From positions 1 to 61,729 of the forward strand of contig CAIUOP010000083.1 of the NCBI GenBank assembly GCA_903900805.1: a DNA stretch of 61,729 bases, given 5' to 3'. This document shows, in pieces, positions 44,271 through 53,039 of this stretch. How positions within the stretch are numbered: the stretch's first letter is position 1; every line of letters begins with the position of its first letter. A program made the translations under genes and the position numbers. Source of the DNA: an uncultured beta proteobacterium (lineage in GTDB: Bacteria; Pseudomonadota; Gammaproteobacteria; Burkholderiales; Burkholderiaceae). Under the pieces are notes generated by a model. The model was not told the DNA's origin. It worked only from the letters and a program-made list of their open reading frames with translations, and searched no databases.

Positions 44271-45740
44271 TTGATAAATACTGATACTGAAATAACTTCT
44301 TCTGCAGGGCTTGATGACACAGTCGCCCCTGCCGCTACCCCGGCAACAATCACTTTTGCAGATTTTGGCTTAGACCCGAAGATTCAAAAGGCGGTATCCG
44401 AGCAAGGCTATACCATCCCAACGCCAATTCAGGCGCAATCGATTCCACATGTTTTAGCAGGTAGAGATTTAATGGGCGCAGCACAAACTGGCACTGGTAA
44501 AACTGCCGCCTTTGTATTGCCAATCATTCAGCAGATTTTGCGCCACGCTAGCAATAGCGCATCACCTGCGCGCCATCCGATTCGCGCTTTAGTGCTGACG
44601 CCTACTAGAGAGTTGGCAGTGCAAGTGGCTGAGAATGCTGCAAGCTATTCTAAACATACTGATTTACGTGCTGCCGTGGTCTATGGTGGCGTGGATATGA
44701 AAGAGCAAGTTGCAATTTTGCGTAATGGCATCGAGATTTTGATTGCGACACCGGGCCGCTTGCTCGATCATATTGGTTCAAAAGTAGCGAACTTATCCCA
44801 AGTAGAAATTTTGGTTCTGGATGAAGCTGATCGCATGCTCGATATGGGCTTCTTGCCAGATCTGCAGCGCATCATTAATTTGATTCCAGCGCAAAGACAA
44901 ACCCTATTATTCTCTGCAACCTTCTCGCCAGAAATTAAAAAACTAGCGCAAAGCTATTTGCGTACTCCTGTTACGGTTGAGGTAGCACGTCAGAATGCTG
45001 CCGCAGATACCGTTAAGCAAGTAGTCCATATGGTTGCCTCAGCAGATAAGCAGCGCGCTATTGTCAAGGTGCTGGAAGAGCGCACGCGCCAAGGTTTATC
45101 CCGTCAATGCATCATCTTTACCAACAGTCGTTTGGGATGTGCCAGGTTATCTCGTGCACTCGAGCGCGATGGTATCAAGGCGGGCGCTATTCATGGTGAC
45201 AAGAGCCAGGGTGAGCGGACTCTCACATTAGACGCATTTAAATCGGGCACCATTGAAGCTTTAGTCGCAACTGACGTTGCAGCTCGTGGCTTAGATATTC
45301 CAGATATGCCCTGTGTGATTAATCATGAGTTACCTTATAGTGCTGAAGATTTTATTCACCGTATTGGCCGCACTGGTCGCGCAGGCAGTACCGGTGATGC
45401 AATTGCTCTAGTGGATGCTAGTGAAAAGCGTTTACTCGATGACATCGAAAAATTGATGAAACGTAAGCTTGATATTCAGCCTTTGCCAGAAGGCAATCCT
45501 TCACCAAGCAGGGCGTCTTCAGGTGGCTCTGCATCAAGCAGGATTGGCAGTGCTTCATTTAGTAGCTCTTCATCCAATACTGCGCCAGCAAAAATGTCAG
45601 ATCCATTTTTCTATAAACCTTATGAGCCTACTGCTGTTCCAGCATCTACTGAAGGCGCACAGCCAGCAGAAAAAAAAGTCGGTATTGTGGCTGCTAAGCC
45701 CACAGTAGGTGCTTTACTGGGTGGCTTTAAAAAGAAATAA
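44271..45740 (+). CDS. rhlE: DEAD-box RNA helicase (RhlE type)
   Basis: A 489-residue ATP-dependent RNA helicase. The motifs are Q motif TPIQAQSIP, I AQTGTGKT, Ia PTREL, II DEAD, III SAT, V ARGLDIP and VI HRIGRTGRAG. A low-complexity Ser-rich tail follows from about residue 405. These enzymes act in ribosome assembly and RNA turnover. The start must be the TTG at 44271 or a near-cognate codon: an in-frame stop (the glcG stop) lies 6 bases upstream and no ATG occurs before the P-loop region. Confidence 0.92.
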   Translation: MINTDTEITSSAGLDDTVAPAATPATITFADFGLDPKIQKAVSEQGYTIPTPIQAQSIPHVLAGRDLMGAAQTGTGKTAAFVLPIIQQILRHASNSASPARHPIRALVLTPTRELAVQVAENAASYSKHTDLRAAVVYGGVDMKEQVAILRNGIEILIATPGRLLDHIGSKVANLSQVEILVLDEADRMLDMGFLPDLQRIINLIPAQRQTLLFSATFSPEIKKLAQSYLRTPVTVEVARQNAAADTVKQVVHMVASADKQRAIVKVLEERTRQGLSRQCIIFTNSRLGCARLSRALERDGIKAGAIHGDKSQGERTLTLDAFKSGTIEALVATDVAARGLDIPDMPCVINHELPYSAEDFIHRIGRTGRAGSTGDAIALVDASEKRLLDDIEKLMKRKLDIQPLPEGNPSPSRASSGGSASSRIGSASFSSSSSNTAPAKMSDPFFYKPYEPTAVPASTEGAQPAEKKVGIVAAKPTVGALLGGFKKK

Positions 45741-45749
45741 AGAAGTTCA

Positions 45750-46700
45750 TTAGCGTCTCCAAGCACGAGTGGCAGCCAAGAGCCACTCTGCAATGGTGAT
45801 ATTTTCACCATCAGGCAAATTTCTTAATCCCAAATGCTGCGCTGCTTTGCGTAATTCTGCAAGGGCGTGCTTCTCATCTTGAGTATTGATCTGGGTAGCT
45901 AAGGTTTGCTTGCTCAATTTCTCGCCATGCTCATCCAGTACGAGAGGTAGGTGCCGGTATTGTGGCGTGTGATATCCCAAAACCTTTTGCAGATGAATTT
46001 GCCGTGCAGTATTGCTGAGCAAATCTTCACCACGCACAATATGCGTAATGCCTTGCTGAGCATCATCTACCACCACTGCAAGTTGGTAGGTGAATAGACC
46101 ATCATTTCTGCGCAGCACAAAATCACCTACCTCTTTGTTAAGGTCTTGGCTTTGATGCGCCAGTGACAAATCCTCAAATGCAATATGGCAATTTTGGGGA
46201 AGGGCGAGTCGCCAAGCAACTTTGGGCGTATTGAATGATTTTGGTAAATCAATTTCTAAGGGATTGGGCCTACAAGTCCCTGGATAGACCATTTCCTGAT
46301 TGCGGGGAGTAAGTACACCTAGTTCAGCTAGGGCATTTGCAATGGTTTGCCGAGAACAGGTGCAGGGGTAGAGCAGGTTTAGCTCCCCTAGGCGCTCTAA
46401 TGCAGCTTGGTAGAGATCTTGGCGCTCAGATTGGTAGGTAAGTTCTTCATCCCAAGAAAGGCCGCAAGCAAGGAGTTGAGCTTGGATTTGCTGGTCAGCC
46501 CCAGCGATACATCTAGGGGTATCTAAATCCTCGATTCTGAGCAGCCATTTACCCCCATTTTTGCGGGCATCTAACCAGCTTCCTAGGGCGGCAAGCAAGG
46601 ATCCCGCGTGGAGTGGACCGGTAGGAGAGGGGGCAAATCGCCCGCGGTAGCCGTCGGCTGGGGATGAGGGGTTTTTCAATATAGACACAGCTAAAATCAT
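45750..46700 (-). CDS. gluQ: Glutamyl-Q tRNA(Asp) synthetase
   Basis: A 316-residue paralogue of the catalytic part of glutamyl-tRNA synthetase, which attaches glutamate to queuosine in tRNA-Asp. The HIGH-like motif is FAPSPTGPLHAGS (about residues 22-34), RIEDLDTPRC follows, the zinc region holds CTCS and CRPN, and the KMSKS-like motif is KLSKQ. No anticodon-binding domain is present, as expected. It complements queG in the window. It is divergent from dnaE, starts only 3 bases apart. Confidence 0.94.
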   Translation of the reverse strand: MILAVSILKNPSSPADGYRGRFAPSPTGPLHAGSLLAALGSWLDARKNGGKWLLRIEDLDTPRCIAGADQQIQAQLLACGLSWDEELTYQSERQDLYQAALERLGELNLLYPCTCSRQTIANALAELGVLTPRNQEMVYPGTCRPNPLEIDLPKSFNTPKVAWRLALPQNCHIAFEDLSLAHQSQDLNKEVGDFVLRRNDGLFTYQLAVVVDDAQQGITHIVRGEDLLSNTARQIHLQKVLGYHTPQYRHLPLVLDEHGEKLSKQTLATQINTQDEKHALAELRKAAQHLGLRNLPDGENITIAEWLLAATRAWRR

Positions 46701-46703
46701 CTC

Positions 46704-49700
46704 ATGGCTTCACCCCATTTTGTACATCTTCGTCTCCATTCCGAGTTTTCAATTACGGATGGAGTCGTTCGTATTGACGATGCCGTTGCTGCAGCTGTCA
46801 AAGACGAAATGGGCGCCTTAGCTCTGACTGATCTGAGTAATTTATTTGGATTAGTGCGTTTTTATACAGCAGCTCGTGCTGCGGGTATTAAACCTATCAC
46901 TGGTGCTGATGTTTGGGTGAGCAATCCCCAAGACCCAGATCAACCCCATCGTTTATTACTCTTAGTACAAAACCATTCTGGCTATCTCAATCTTTGTGAA
47001 TTACTCAGTAGAGCTTCTTTAGAGAACCAATCGCGGGGTCGCGCTGAAGTTGACTCTGCATGGTTTAGTGAACCTGCTGCTAAAGCGGAAGATAAGAGCG
47101 CTAAAAGAACCTTAACTTATGGATTGATTGCCCTGTCGGGTGCGCGCCAGGGTGAGATAGGCACTGCTTTATTGGCGGGCCAGGAAGAGCAAGCCAAAAC
47201 AGCTGCAAAGCGCTATGCAAAATTGTTCCCTAAGTCCTTTTACATTGAGGTTCAGCGTGGGGGACATCAGCAAGACGAGAAGCAGCTCCAGCTAGCTTGC
47301 CATTTAGCTGCTGAGCTTAATTTGCCAGTGGTAGCAACCCACCCAGTGCAGTTCATGAAAAAGAGTGATTTCATAGCCCATGAGGCAAGAGTCTGTATTG
47401 CTGAGGGTGAGTTACTTGGTAACCCAAGGCGCACCAAGAAATTTAATGATGAGCAATACTTCTTAACGCAAGCAGAAATGGAAAAGCGGTTTGCTGATTT
47501 GCCGGTTGCATTAGCGAACTCTGTTGAAATTGCGAAGCGTTGTAACTTGTCACTCGTACTAGGGCAGCCTCGCTTACCTGATTTTCCAACTCCCCCCGGA
47601 ATTACACTCGATGAATATCTCTTGGCACTCTCCGAGGTGGGTTTAGAGCGCCATATGGAACGCAATTTTCCGGATGTACAAGAGCGCGCTAAAGAGATGC
47701 CGCGTTATCACGAGCGTTTGGTATTTGAAGTTAAGACGATTTCTCAAATGGGGTTCCCAGGCTATTTCTTAATCGTGGCGGACTTTATTAACTGGGCTAA
47801 AAATAATGGCGTACCGGTAGGCCCTGGCCGTGGCTCTGGTGCAGGATCCTTGGTTGCCTACTCCCTGGGTATTACTGACCTAGATCCACTGCGCTACAAC
47901 TTACTTTTTGAGCGCTTTTTAAATCCAGAGCGGGTATCAATGCCCGACTTTGATATCGACTTCTGTCAACACGGGCGTGACCGGGTAATTCAGTACGTAA
48001 AAGATAAATACGGCAAGGATGCGGTTAGTCAGATTGCTACCTTTGGAACGATGGCAGCGCGAGCAGCAATTCGGGATGTAGGGCGTGTGCTAGAGCAGGG
48101 CTATAACTTCGTTGATGGTATTGCCAAACTGATTCCGAATAAGCCAGGCCAATACATGACCATTGAAATGGCTAAGAAAGAAGAGAAGCAATTAGCTGAG
48201 CGTGAGAAAAATGAAGATGAGGTACGTCAACTACTGTCTCTTGCACAGCAATTAGAGGGTATGACTCGCAACGTCGGTATGCATGCTGGGGGCGTATTGA
48301 TTGCTCCTGGGCGCCTGACCGATTTTTGCCCACTCTACACGCAAGAGACTAAGGATCAAGACAGTAGCTCCGTCATTAGTCAGTTTGATAAAGATGATGT
48401 GGAAGCGATTGGCCTAGTGAAGTTCGACTTCCTAGGATTGACCACGCTGACTATTTTGGCTGCAGCAGAGCGCTTGATTAAAGCGCTCCATACCGATCGT
48501 AAAGATTGGACCATCAGTGAGATGGCGCTTGATGATGAAAAAGCATTTGAGGTTCTTAAGAAGGCCAATACCGTTGCAGTATTCCAGCTTGAGAGCCGCG
48601 GTATGCAAAGCTTGCTTCGGGAAGCTAAGCCTGACCGTTTTGAAGACATCATTGCGCTCGTAGCTTTATATCGTCCAGGCCCAATGGATCTGATTCCGGA
48701 GTTTATTGAGCGTAAGCATGGCCGTCAAAAAGTAGAGTATCCAGATCCGCGGATTGAATCAGTGCTTCGCGAGACCTACGGCATCATGGTATATCAAGAG
48801 CAGGTGATGCAGATGGCCCAGATGATTGGTGGTTACTCATTGGGTGGTGCTGATATGTTGCGCCGTGCAATGGGCAAGAAAAAGCCAGAAGAGATGGCGC
48901 AGCATCGCAAGATCTTTAGCGAAGGTGCAAAAGCAGGCGGAATTAGTGAAGGCAAAGCAAACGAGATTTATGACTTGATGGAGCGTTTTGCGGGCTACGG
49001 ATTTAATAAGTCCCATGCCGCTGCTTATGCACTCTTAGCTTATCAAACAGCTTGGCTCAAAGCTTACTACCCAGCCGAATTTATGGCAGCCAACTTATCA
49101 CTGGCCATGGATGACACCGATAAGGTGAAAATTTTGTATGACGATTGCTTAGCAAATCAGATTCGGGTGTTCTCGCCGGATATCAATACAGGGGTATACG
49201 ATTTCACACCCTTGCGCGCTCCTGATGCTGCAGCAGATGCGCCAATTGTCAACATTCGTTATGGCCTAGGCGCTGTCAGAGGGACAGGCGAGGCTGCGAT
49301 TGAAGCCATTGTCAAAGCGCGCGAGACTGGTGGACCATTCAAAGACTTATTTGATTTCTGCGCACGCGTTGATCGTAGACAAGTCAATCGCCGAGCCATT
49401 GAAGCGCTGATGCGGGCTGGCGCATTTGATAGTCTCTATCGTGATTCTGTTCCTGCGGGCGGTAATCTTTATGACATTCGCTCTACTCTATTAGCCTCTT
49501 TAGCAAGAGCAATTGAAGCTGCAGAACAGGCTGAAGCTTCCATTCATCAAGTGAGCTTGTTTGAGGCCGCTGGCGAAGAAGATCGACATCTGCCAGAGTT
49601 AGTGCGTGAACCAGTGTGGTCTGAGAAAAAACGCCTGCAAGAAGAAAAGGCTGCTTTAGGGCTTTGTCTCACTGGACATATGTTTGATGCTTATCGTGAT

Positions 49701-50321
49701 GAGACAGCTCACTTCATCCGCCAACCTTTAGCTAAAGTAGCTGAAGGTAAAGATCAATTGATCGCTGGCATTATTACTTCAGCACGGATGCTTACAGGCC
49801 AACGAGGTCGCATGATGATTGCAACGATTGATGATGGCAGTGCTGCAATTGAGGTGACCCTCTATAGTGAAGTATATGAACCGAATCGTTCTTGGCTCAA
49901 AGAAGATGAGATGCTGATTGCCAAGGTTAATGTCACGCCGGATAAATTCTCGGGTGGTATGCGGGTTGTCTCTGAAGCAGTGATGGACATTACTGGTGCG
50001 CGTATGCGTTTTGCCCGCAACGTACATGTCTGTATTGATTCAGCAATTGACTTAAAGATGCTACGTAGTCAAATTGGACCTTACTTAATGGCCAATCGTG
50101 TTAGAGATCCAAAGAAGGGCGCCCCTCCTCCAGCAATGCCAGGTTCTAATGATGGTGTGAAAGGTTTGATGCTAACTGCTGCCGTCACTACTAGTGGGGG
50201 TGCTTGCTTAATGCAATTTCCGGAAGAGTTGCGCATTTACCCTGATGATGCTTGTTTGCATAGTCTCAATCAATTGCTAACCTCAAAACAAAAAGATCCC
50301 GTTCAGGTTCAGTACCACTAA
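46704..50321 (+). CDS. dnaE: DNA polymerase III alpha subunit
   Basis: A 1205-residue replicative polymerase. The N-terminal PHP domain begins HLRLHSEFSITDGV, the polymerase active site includes PDFDIDF (Asp415 and Asp417), then FNKSHAAAYALLAYQTAWLKAYYP, a helix-hairpin-helix-rich fingers domain and a C-terminal OB fold (LIAGIITSARMLTGQRGRMMIATIDD). This is the single largest gene of the window. Its end overlaps the convergent glycosyltransferase gene by 4 bases. Confidence 0.98.
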   Translation: MASPHFVHLRLHSEFSITDGVVRIDDAVAAAVKDEMGALALTDLSNLFGLVRFYTAARAAGIKPITGADVWVSNPQDPDQPHRLLLLVQNHSGYLNLCELLSRASLENQSRGRAEVDSAWFSEPAAKAEDKSAKRTLTYGLIALSGARQGEIGTALLAGQEEQAKTAAKRYAKLFPKSFYIEVQRGGHQQDEKQLQLACHLAAELNLPVVATHPVQFMKKSDFIAHEARVCIAEGELLGNPRRTKKFNDEQYFLTQAEMEKRFADLPVALANSVEIAKRCNLSLVLGQPRLPDFPTPPGITLDEYLLALSEVGLERHMERNFPDVQERAKEMPRYHERLVFEVKTISQMGFPGYFLIVADFINWAKNNGVPVGPGRGSGAGSLVAYSLGITDLDPLRYNLLFERFLNPERVSMPDFDIDFCQHGRDRVIQYVKDKYGKDAVSQIATFGTMAARAAIRDVGRVLEQGYNFVDGIAKLIPNKPGQYMTIEMAKKEEKQLAEREKNEDEVRQLLSLAQQLEGMTRNVGMHAGGVLIAPGRLTDFCPLYTQETKDQDSSSVISQFDKDDVEAIGLVKFDFLGLTTLTILAAAERLIKALHTDRKDWTISEMALDDEKAFEVLKKANTVAVFQLESRGMQSLLREAKPDRFEDIIALVALYRPGPMDLIPEFIERKHGRQKVEYPDPRIESVLRETYGIMVYQEQVMQMAQMIGGYSLGGADMLRRAMGKKKPEEMAQHRKIFSEGAKAGGISEGKANEIYDLMERFAGYGFNKSHAAAYALLAYQTAWLKAYYPAEFMAANLSLAMDDTDKVKILYDDCLANQIRVFSPDINTGVYDFTPLRAPDAAADAPIVNIRYGLGAVRGTGEAAIEAIVKARETGGPFKDLFDFCARVDRRQVNRRAIEALMRAGAFDSLYRDSVPAGGNLYDIRSTLLASLARAIEAAEQAEASIHQVSLFEAAGEEDRHLPELVREPVWSEKKRLQEEKAALGLCLTGHMFDAYRDETAHFIRQPLAKVAEGKDQLIAGIITSARMLTGQRGRMMIATIDDGSAAIEVTLYSEVYEPNRSWLKEDEMLIAKVNVTPDKFSGGMRVVSEAVMDITGARMRFARNVHVCIDSAIDLKMLRSQIGPYLMANRVRDPKKGAPPPAMPGSNDGVKGLMLTAAVTTSGGACLMQFPEELRIYPDDACLHSLNQLLTSKQKDPVQVQYH

Positions 50322-51487
50322 GCCGGTTTACTTATTTTGATTATTTGCTCAATTGCGGCAATCACTTGAGCTGGCTCTAGGAAATCCAAGCACTCACTAT
50401 TGCTGTCAGCACGATCGAGGCAGCCTGCTTTGCGGCAGGGCACACATTCACCGGGGCCTTGCAAGATGGTGACATTTCCAACAGTTTGCGAGCGGGCCCG
50501 AAGTTCATAAGGCTGCTCGCCAATAAAGCCATTTGGCCATGGCCCAAAGTTTGTCGGTGGAGTAGCACCAAATAAAGTAATCGTAGGGGTATTACACGCT
50601 GCTGCTAAGTGGGTGATGGAGGTATCAACGCCAATGTATAAGGCAGCACTGCGCAATAATGTGCCCGCTTGTGGAATCGATAGCTTGCCTGCAGTGTTAA
50701 TCACTTTTGCAGCAGTTTCATCATCTAAAAGAGAGATGATGTCATGGTTGAGTTGGAGATCTTGTTTAGCAGGGGAGGCGCTTAATACCACCTGAAAACC
50801 TTTTTTTACTAAGTAAGTAATCAGGTGTTGCCAATGTGCCAGAGGCCAACGTTTATAAGCAGTTAGGGGACCTGGATGAATTACTACATAAGGCTGCACT
50901 AGTGCATTGGTAACTCCTGGGGCGAGGGCCTCACCATCGGGTGGAGTGACGATAATCGGTTTGCTAAATAAGTCCGCTGGGTTTCTGAAAAAGACTTCAA
51001 GTAAGCGTAGTTTCTCTGCAATGACATGTTGGTTAAAGTAATCTACGTTCACGGTATGCATGCAGATGAATTTCTTCCAGGCGTTTTGTTTTTCGCTTTT
51101 ACTTCTCTTCGTTTTATCTTCCACAGCCTTACCTTGGGGGTGCCCACCCAAAACACCAACTCTTTTCAAAGCAGAAACTAAGCCGTAAAGATAGGCTCGG
51201 TCGCTAGGTTGGGTAATGATGGCTAAGTCATAGCGTTGAAAGAGTCGATTAAAGAGGGAAAGATATTCTCTAAAACCAGGGCGATCTGAGGAGGCAATAA
51301 TTTCAGTAATATCAGGATTGCCGTAAAGCATATCGAGTTTGCCGCGATAGCCCAGAAAGTGAAATTCTGCATTTGGCCAGAGTTCCCTAGCCTTGCTAAT
51401 CAGCGGGGTGGTGACGAGCACATCACCAATTTGCCGAGTAGCAATAAATAACACTTTTTTAGGCTTGAGGTCTGAGAAGGCAGTCAT
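50318..51487 (-). CDS. Glycosyltransferase family 9 (heptosyltransferase-like)
   Basis: A 389-residue GT9 protein. It shows VLFIATRQIGDVLVTTPLISKAREL at the N-terminus, YVVIHPGPLTAYKRWP in the middle and YIGVDTSITHLAAACNTPTITLFGATPP, the heptosyltransferase-type donor site. It probably adds a sugar to the lipopolysaccharide core at the inner membrane. It heads, or rather ends, a three-gene minus-strand run of glycosyltransferases; the gap to its upstream neighbour is 4 bases. Confidence 0.9.
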   Translation of the reverse strand: MTAFSDLKPKKVLFIATRQIGDVLVTTPLISKARELWPNAEFHFLGYRGKLDMLYGNPDITEIIASSDRPGFREYLSLFNRLFQRYDLAIITQPSDRAYLYGLVSALKRVGVLGGHPQGKAVEDKTKRSKSEKQNAWKKFICMHTVNVDYFNQHVIAEKLRLLEVFFRNPADLFSKPIIVTPPDGEALAPGVTNALVQPYVVIHPGPLTAYKRWPLAHWQHLITYLVKKGFQVVLSASPAKQDLQLNHDIISLLDDETAAKVINTAGKLSIPQAGTLLRSAALYIGVDTSITHLAAACNTPTITLFGATPPTNFGPWPNGFIGEQPYELRARSQTVGNVTILQGPGECVPCRKAGCLDRADSNSECLDFLEPAQVIAAIEQIIKISKPA

Positions 51488-51491
51488 TTGC

Positions 51492-52271
51492 TTACATAGC
51501 CTTCGCTAGAATCTTTTCATGGACGCGGCGGGCATTCTCAGTAGCATTGCTTTGATCATGAATTTGATGAAAGAGGTGCAGGACTTCAGTAGCCCACGAT
51601 CCTGATTTGCGAATGATGTGGTGGCGCTGTAAGCGAAATACAAAATCAGCATCTTCATGACCCCAGCCGGTCATCGTTTCATCAAACCCATTGATTGCTT
51701 CAGCATCTGCTTTCCAACAAGCCATATTGCAACCTTTAATACGGCGCCAGATAAATTTTTTGTAATCTCGCCAAAAGCTATTACCAAACTTGATCTTGAG
51801 GGGCCAATATTTATTGATACCACCACTAAGGCGCATGCTTAGAAGCTTGCTGCCAAAGCGTTGAAAATCCCAGTGAGGCCAAGTCATTAGTTCTTGAGTC
51901 AGTTTTTCATTGAGGAGCACTCGGCTGCCAGTAACTAAGTATCCTGATTGTGCTAATTGTCGATGACGTGCAACAAAATCGGGCTGCACAATGCAGTCAC
52001 CATCTAAAAATATCAAATAGTCACCATGTGCAGCAGCAATGGCTTGATTGAGAATAATGGTCTTCCGAAACCCTTGATCCTCTTGCCATAGGTGATCAAT
52101 CGGAATAGTTGTAGATGCCATGAATTGCTTAATCACTTGCTTGGTACTATCAGTAGAGCCATCATCAGCAATAATGATTTCAAAGTTGCGATCAGTCTGT
52201 GTCGCAAGTGACTCTAGGCAAAGTTTGAGGGCTTGTGGCCAGTTGTAGGTGGCCAACAAAATCGAAATCAT
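51492..52271 (-). CDS. Glycosyltransferase family 2
   Basis: A 259-residue GT-A fold enzyme. It opens ISILLATYNWPQALKLCLESLATQTDRNFEIIIADDGSTDST and has the metal-binding DGDCIVQPDF (DxD). The late segment GCNMACWKADAEAINGFDE with GWGHEDADFVFRL matches the galactosyltransferase C-terminal domain. It overlaps the upstream GT2 gene by 4 bases. The acceptor is presumably LPS core or O-chain; the sugar is not known. Confidence 0.9.
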   Translation of the reverse strand: MISILLATYNWPQALKLCLESLATQTDRNFEIIIADDGSTDSTKQVIKQFMASTTIPIDHLWQEDQGFRKTIILNQAIAAAHGDYLIFLDGDCIVQPDFVARHRQLAQSGYLVTGSRVLLNEKLTQELMTWPHWDFQRFGSKLLSMRLSGGINKYWPLKIKFGNSFWRDYKKFIWRRIKGCNMACWKADAEAINGFDETMTGWGHEDADFVFRLQRHHIIRKSGSWATEVLHLFHQIHDQSNATENARRVHEKILAKAM

Positions 52272-53029
52272 TTACCAGCATCCTGATTGAGGTGCCATAA
52301 CTTGATGTAACGATAGTAGGTGCCTTGGCCATTAGAGATTGCTAAAGCAAATCCTTGAGCACCATCCAAAAAGCCCACGCGAATAATATAAGTACGGAAG
52401 AATGCCCAGAAACCATGAAGTACTGCTTTTAGAGGATTACTTTTTTTACCTTTGGCAAATGCTTGCTGCGCAGAGGCAGTGGAATATCGATCTAACTTTT
52501 GTAGAACTTGGGAATAGTTCATAAAACTAAAATGCAGCATCGGGTTTGTGAGTTTGGCTACTTGCCCCTGCGGAATTAATCTCTCATGTACTAAGTCATC
52601 AGAGAAGCGGGCGGTACCCCGTTTAAAGAGACGGTCCACATAGTCGGGACTCCAGCCAGAATGACGGATAAAGCGTCCGCAATACCAAGAGAGGCGGGGA
52701 ATGGCAAAGCAGCCTACCTGGGCACTATGGGCAATAGCAGTCAGAATTTCAGTACGAAGGGCTGGGGTGAGTCTTTCATCTGCATCGAGAGACAGCACCC
52801 ATTCGCCTGAAGCCAGATCCAAGGCGCGGTTCTTTTGGGGGCCAAAACCAGGCCAATCGGGCGGGCTGGCAATCATAGCGCCATAGTTTTGGGCAATTTC
52901 TAGGGTGCGGTCAGAGCTGGCTGTATCGACCACAACAATCTGCTGGGCAATGCCTTCCAGAGAGGCCAGACAATCGTCCAAATTGGCCTCTTCATTGCGG
53001 GTGATGAGTATGACTGATAAGGTGGGCAT
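52268..53029 (-). CDS. Glycosyltransferase family 2 (WaaE/KdtX-like)
   Basis: A 253-residue GT2 enzyme close to the LPS core beta-1,4-glucosyltransferases WaaE/KdtX. It has LSVILITRNEEANLDDCLASLEGIAQQIVVVDTASSDRT, DADERLTP (the metal-binding site) and a conserved SWYCGRFIRHSGWSPDY acceptor region. It is the first gene of the three-gene glycosyltransferase run and divergent from msbA by 10 bases, consistent with a lipopolysaccharide assembly locus. Confidence 0.9.
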   Translation of the reverse strand: MPTLSVILITRNEEANLDDCLASLEGIAQQIVVVDTASSDRTLEIAQNYGAMIASPPDWPGFGPQKNRALDLASGEWVLSLDADERLTPALRTEILTAIAHSAQVGCFAIPRLSWYCGRFIRHSGWSPDYVDRLFKRGTARFSDDLVHERLIPQGQVAKLTNPMLHFSFMNYSQVLQKLDRYSTASAQQAFAKGKKSNPLKAVLHGFWAFFRTYIIRVGFLDGAQGFALAISNGQGTYYRYIKLWHLNQDAGK

Positions 53030-53039
53030 AATTCATTAT

